DNA of 64,000 nt from Xanthoparmelia taractica (Eukaryota; Ascomycota; Lecanoromycetes; Lecanorales; Parmeliaceae): the NCBI GenBank assembly GCA_033085395.1, contig JANQBS010000001.1, forward strand, positions 434,001-498,000, in the 5' to 3' direction. The notes under the pieces are model-generated. The model ran no database searches, was not told the origin of the DNA, and saw only the letters and a program-made list of their open reading frames with translations. This document shows positions 61,439 through 64,000 of this stretch, in pieces (within the stretch, counting starts at the first letter, position 1; each line of letters begins with the position of its first letter). The position numbers and the translations under genes were made by a program.

Positions 61439-63588
61439 TCACTTTGGTGCATAATTCTCTTTATCACTATCATCAAAGGCCAATCCGGACGTACTTCTTT
61501 GCAGCCTCGGGCCCGAAGTTTCAAAACTCCCGCGCAGACCTCTCAGCACCTTCGTCTCGAGGCTCGAGCGCGGTCCTCGCGATGACACTCTGCGTTGAGG
61601 AGACCCGCGCGGCTCAAGTGGCCTCACTGTCTCGTAACTCGAGCGCGGAATGCTGTATTTGGTATTTGACGTCGTGTCGAATGACGAGCGCGGTAACAGA
61701 TATTGATGATTGCTTTGGCTGCTATTGCCCAGCACATCGGCTGATTGGCGCGGTGTAACCTTCATCTTTCTTGGGCTATGTCCAAGCCTCGAGGCCATCC
61801 TCCTTGGGCTGCCTTCCAAGGTACGTGTGAGTTCCTCCATCTCCGTAGATCCCAGGGTGTCCTTCCGTAGTTGTAGGTATGACTGTCTTCGCGCAGCTTT
61901 GAACGCTTGGCCAGCGCGGTAGCGGTAAGGTGAGCCTCTGCCACTTGCAGAAGAGTGATTTCGATGCTTGTGCTCGATGGAAACCGCTACTTGGGCGAGA
62001 GCGTTGGGAGGAATGTCTATGGAATTCTGCAACGAGGGTCAGCTTCCGGGTAGTATGCTTGGAAGCTGGCAAGATCTCTCGAACATGGAGGAAACCGAGG
62101 CTTACTGGATGGATGATGGTGATTGGTAGCTGAACTTTGAGATGCTTGCTGAAGGGAGAAAGGGTAAGCTGAGAACGGATAGGAAGCTACCCGGGCCAGA
62201 CATACTTGAATGAGCAAGTGATCTGAACATTCAAGAAGTAGCGGACGCCAAAGAACCGCCCTAGCAAAGACTGTTATTGACTTCATTACGGATGCGTTGG
62301 CGTTACATGTGGTGTATGCTCAGAGTCTGTAATTCGAAAAGAATTTTGCACAGGTGAAAGCTGACCACACACCTGTTTCGATCGAGACAAGACCGATGGG
62401 TAACTCCAATTGACAGGTCCTGAAGTCCTGTGACAATGAACGGACTCCATGGAACCCATCAGCCAAATCCTTCCTCACGACTATCTCGGTTTCTCGGTGG
62501 TCCGGTAATCGTAACACATCGGCTGATCCGGCGTCGGTGGAAGGCGCAGGATATTTGTGAAACAATGTGGTTTTCTCGAGCTGCAGCTCCATTTTCTTGA
62601 CGTCCCTACTGCTCTTGTTCTCGATGTGCGTATCAACAAAAACAGGGTAGCCACTGATCCAAGTTTGACGATGGAGGCCTGCCGTCAATTTCACTGTTTC
62701 TGTACTGTATCGCTTTGACATTGGCATTTCATCCACGGCCAAGAGTGGATCTGAGAGATTAACGAGAGCCTTTTCGGCTGCGACTTGCGTTAGTCGCAGT
62801 GTACTTAGCATATAAAGAGCCAAACACCTACGATCATGGACTGTCAAGACCGCGACCTCGCGGGATTGTCGAACAGTGTGTTTCTTCCCCAGTATTAGAA
62901 ACTCCGCCGACGTGCACAGCCAGTAGCTTATGCCCACCTTCTTCGACCTGTAGGGTGGAGGGCCCATGAGCACGGGCAAGTCTAGCCGGAAGGGCAACGT
63001 GGAATTCGAAGGTTGGACGTCCCAGGTAGTGTCAGGTCCAGGATCCGGAGCCATTGAAGCTGGAGGTGGGTGAGCTGCATCGATCAAATCGCATGACAAG
63101 GCTCGGAACATGTCCTGTCGGCCTCTACATCTTTCTATCCCAATCAGAGTCACGGAAATCCTACTCAATGACAGACCTGGTGTAGACTTGCGTCGTCTTT
63201 CAAATGGACCGCCATCGATCCCCACATGAACTTCGCCTTCCAACGTCGCTCCACCCACGAAAATGGGAGCTGACAGGTGGATCGCGAGGTTGAGGCGAGA
63301 GTGAGTTAGTTTGGGGTGGTCGAGCAGGTCGATCGGCATAAGCGAAGGGGCAAATGTCCGTGAGGGAGGCCGTCGCAGGGTCAAAACGTCGGGGCGACGG
63401 ATAGGAGAAGTCGATCGGCCTCGGGCAGGAACCGTTGTACCATTGTTGGACGTGCCGTGGGATGGCAGGGGTGGAAGAGCACGTGAAGCTGCTGACCGCT
63501 CGGCAACGGCCGAGCTGGCTCGGTGAAGTTGTCTGGAGGAACCTCTTTCTGGAATGCTTGATAAATGGCTCAGAGCATTGCCGGGCAT
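61439..63588 (-). CDS. Arrestin-like adaptor protein
   Basis: Exons 62832-63588, 62373-62777, 62206-62260, 62106-62148 and 61439-62026 give 615 residues; all phases agree. After a disordered N-terminus, the arrestin N lobe begins near residue 80 (LNLAIHLSAPIFVGGATLEGEV, SLSRISVTLIGIERCRGR, LPFRLDLPVLMGPPPYRSKKVGISYWL). The C lobe follows (TAGLHRQTWISGYPVFVDTHIEN, VQITCSFNKHLKVQLPITIIHP, SIDIPPNALAQVAVSIEHK). The ~195-residue tail is basic and disordered, with a repeated R-S-S-aromatic/aliphatic-D/E-T motif. Alpha-arrestins recruit Rsp5-type ligases to membrane cargo; no PPxY motif is evident here, so the mode may differ. The 54-bp intron at 62778-62831 is in frame and stop-free, so retention would insert 18 residues. 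The start at 63588 is the first ATG in frame. Confidence 0.87.
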
Positions 63589-64000
63589 TGCTGACAAGAA
63601 AGTAATCTCGGTTGTCGCATGCAGGTACCATCTAAGGTAGGTGGTAACATGTCATGGTTGAAGTACGCGGCAAGGGGGAAGATGATCATGTCGAAGCCGA
63701 TCATGATTCATTGTTCCTGCGTATTGGAGGTGTTGCACCTTCCCTCAAATGTACTCTGACAGCGGCAGGGTGCAAGGGGTAGCTTTGATGGTTGCTTTCG
63801 ATGTGGCCCGGTTGTGCCTTCCCATGACAATCGATTGTTGGCGTGAGGGAATAATAATACCTTAGTAACTAAGTGTAAGGGTGCAGGGTCTGGCTATCAA
63901 TTCCAGGACAATGAAAGCATAAAAGCCTCATACCTAAACGATGAGGTATAATCAGAAGGGGGTTGGCTTGAGGAGAGATTTGAGAGAGGGAAGTTTGAAA
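63589..64000. other. Upstream region of the arrestin-like gene
   Basis: 412 bp to the window end. No gene or repeat recognised. Confidence 0.5.

Noticed and set aside
1..64000. tRNA genes, CRISPR arrays, transposons, integrated viruses
   Set aside because: No B-box with matching arms, no regular spacer arrays, no terminal repeats with transposase or polymerase motifs were found by reading; a tRNAscan/RepeatMasker run would be decisive.

Overview
The window is nuclear DNA of a filamentous ascomycete (Pezizomycotina; a Dothideomycete is my guess, not shown). The basis is: introns of about 48-160 bp with GT-AG ends and CTAAC/CTGAC-type branch sites close to the acceptor; a Zn2Cys6 regulator, a PARP, a caleosin and a DgoD-type galactonate dehydratase; and many Pezizomycotina-type hypothetical proteins. 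Gene density is about one per 2 kb with no strand bias. I saw no tRNA, rRNA, CRISPR array, transposon or viral insertion. Most gene models below were joined by hand from splice signals and checked for phase; several match the usual length of their family exactly.

Layout. 0-3.7 kb: two small Cys-rich paralogues ending in CaaX boxes, then a small secreted Cys protein. 4-10.7 kb: galactonate dehydratase, a Vid24/GID4-domain protein, and a convergent pair of eEF1A methyltransferases (EFM4, EFM7). 11-16 kb: a decayed reading frame, ILV5 (acetohydroxyacid reductoisomerase) with a 4-nt micro-exon, and a frameshifted F-box-like gene. 16.7-20.4 kb: a Zn2Cys6 transcription factor followed by an O-methyltransferase broken by one TAG. 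20.8-29 kb: PARP, caleosin, AIM18-like mitochondrial protein, glutaredoxin, MPPED-type phosphoesterase. 30.8-43.9 kb: J-domain protein, an unrecognised disordered protein with a 90-bp tandem repeat, gamma-adaptin (AP-1) with a GC-AG intron, sterol O-acyltransferase, BAG-domain membrane protein. 44-51.6 kb: vacuolar membrane protease, a small methyltransferase-like protein, RPL16, acyl-CoA synthetase. 52-64 kb: GRR1 F-box/LRR protein, a TPR-like protein, a small spliced gene, a MAPEG protein, a low-complexity stretch with one likely coding exon, and an arrestin-like adaptor.

Most of this is housekeeping. Membrane traffic and protein turnover recur (AP-1, arrestin, GRR1, Vid24, BAG, PFF1), as does lipid metabolism (ARE2, caleosin, acyl-CoA synthetase). 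No single new multi-gene system stands out. The best unusual items are the paired CaaX proteins, the ILV5 micro-exon, the O-methyltransferase with a lone nonsense codon beside a regulator, the EFM4/EFM7 pair, and a possible non-AUG mitochondrial extension on glutaredoxin.
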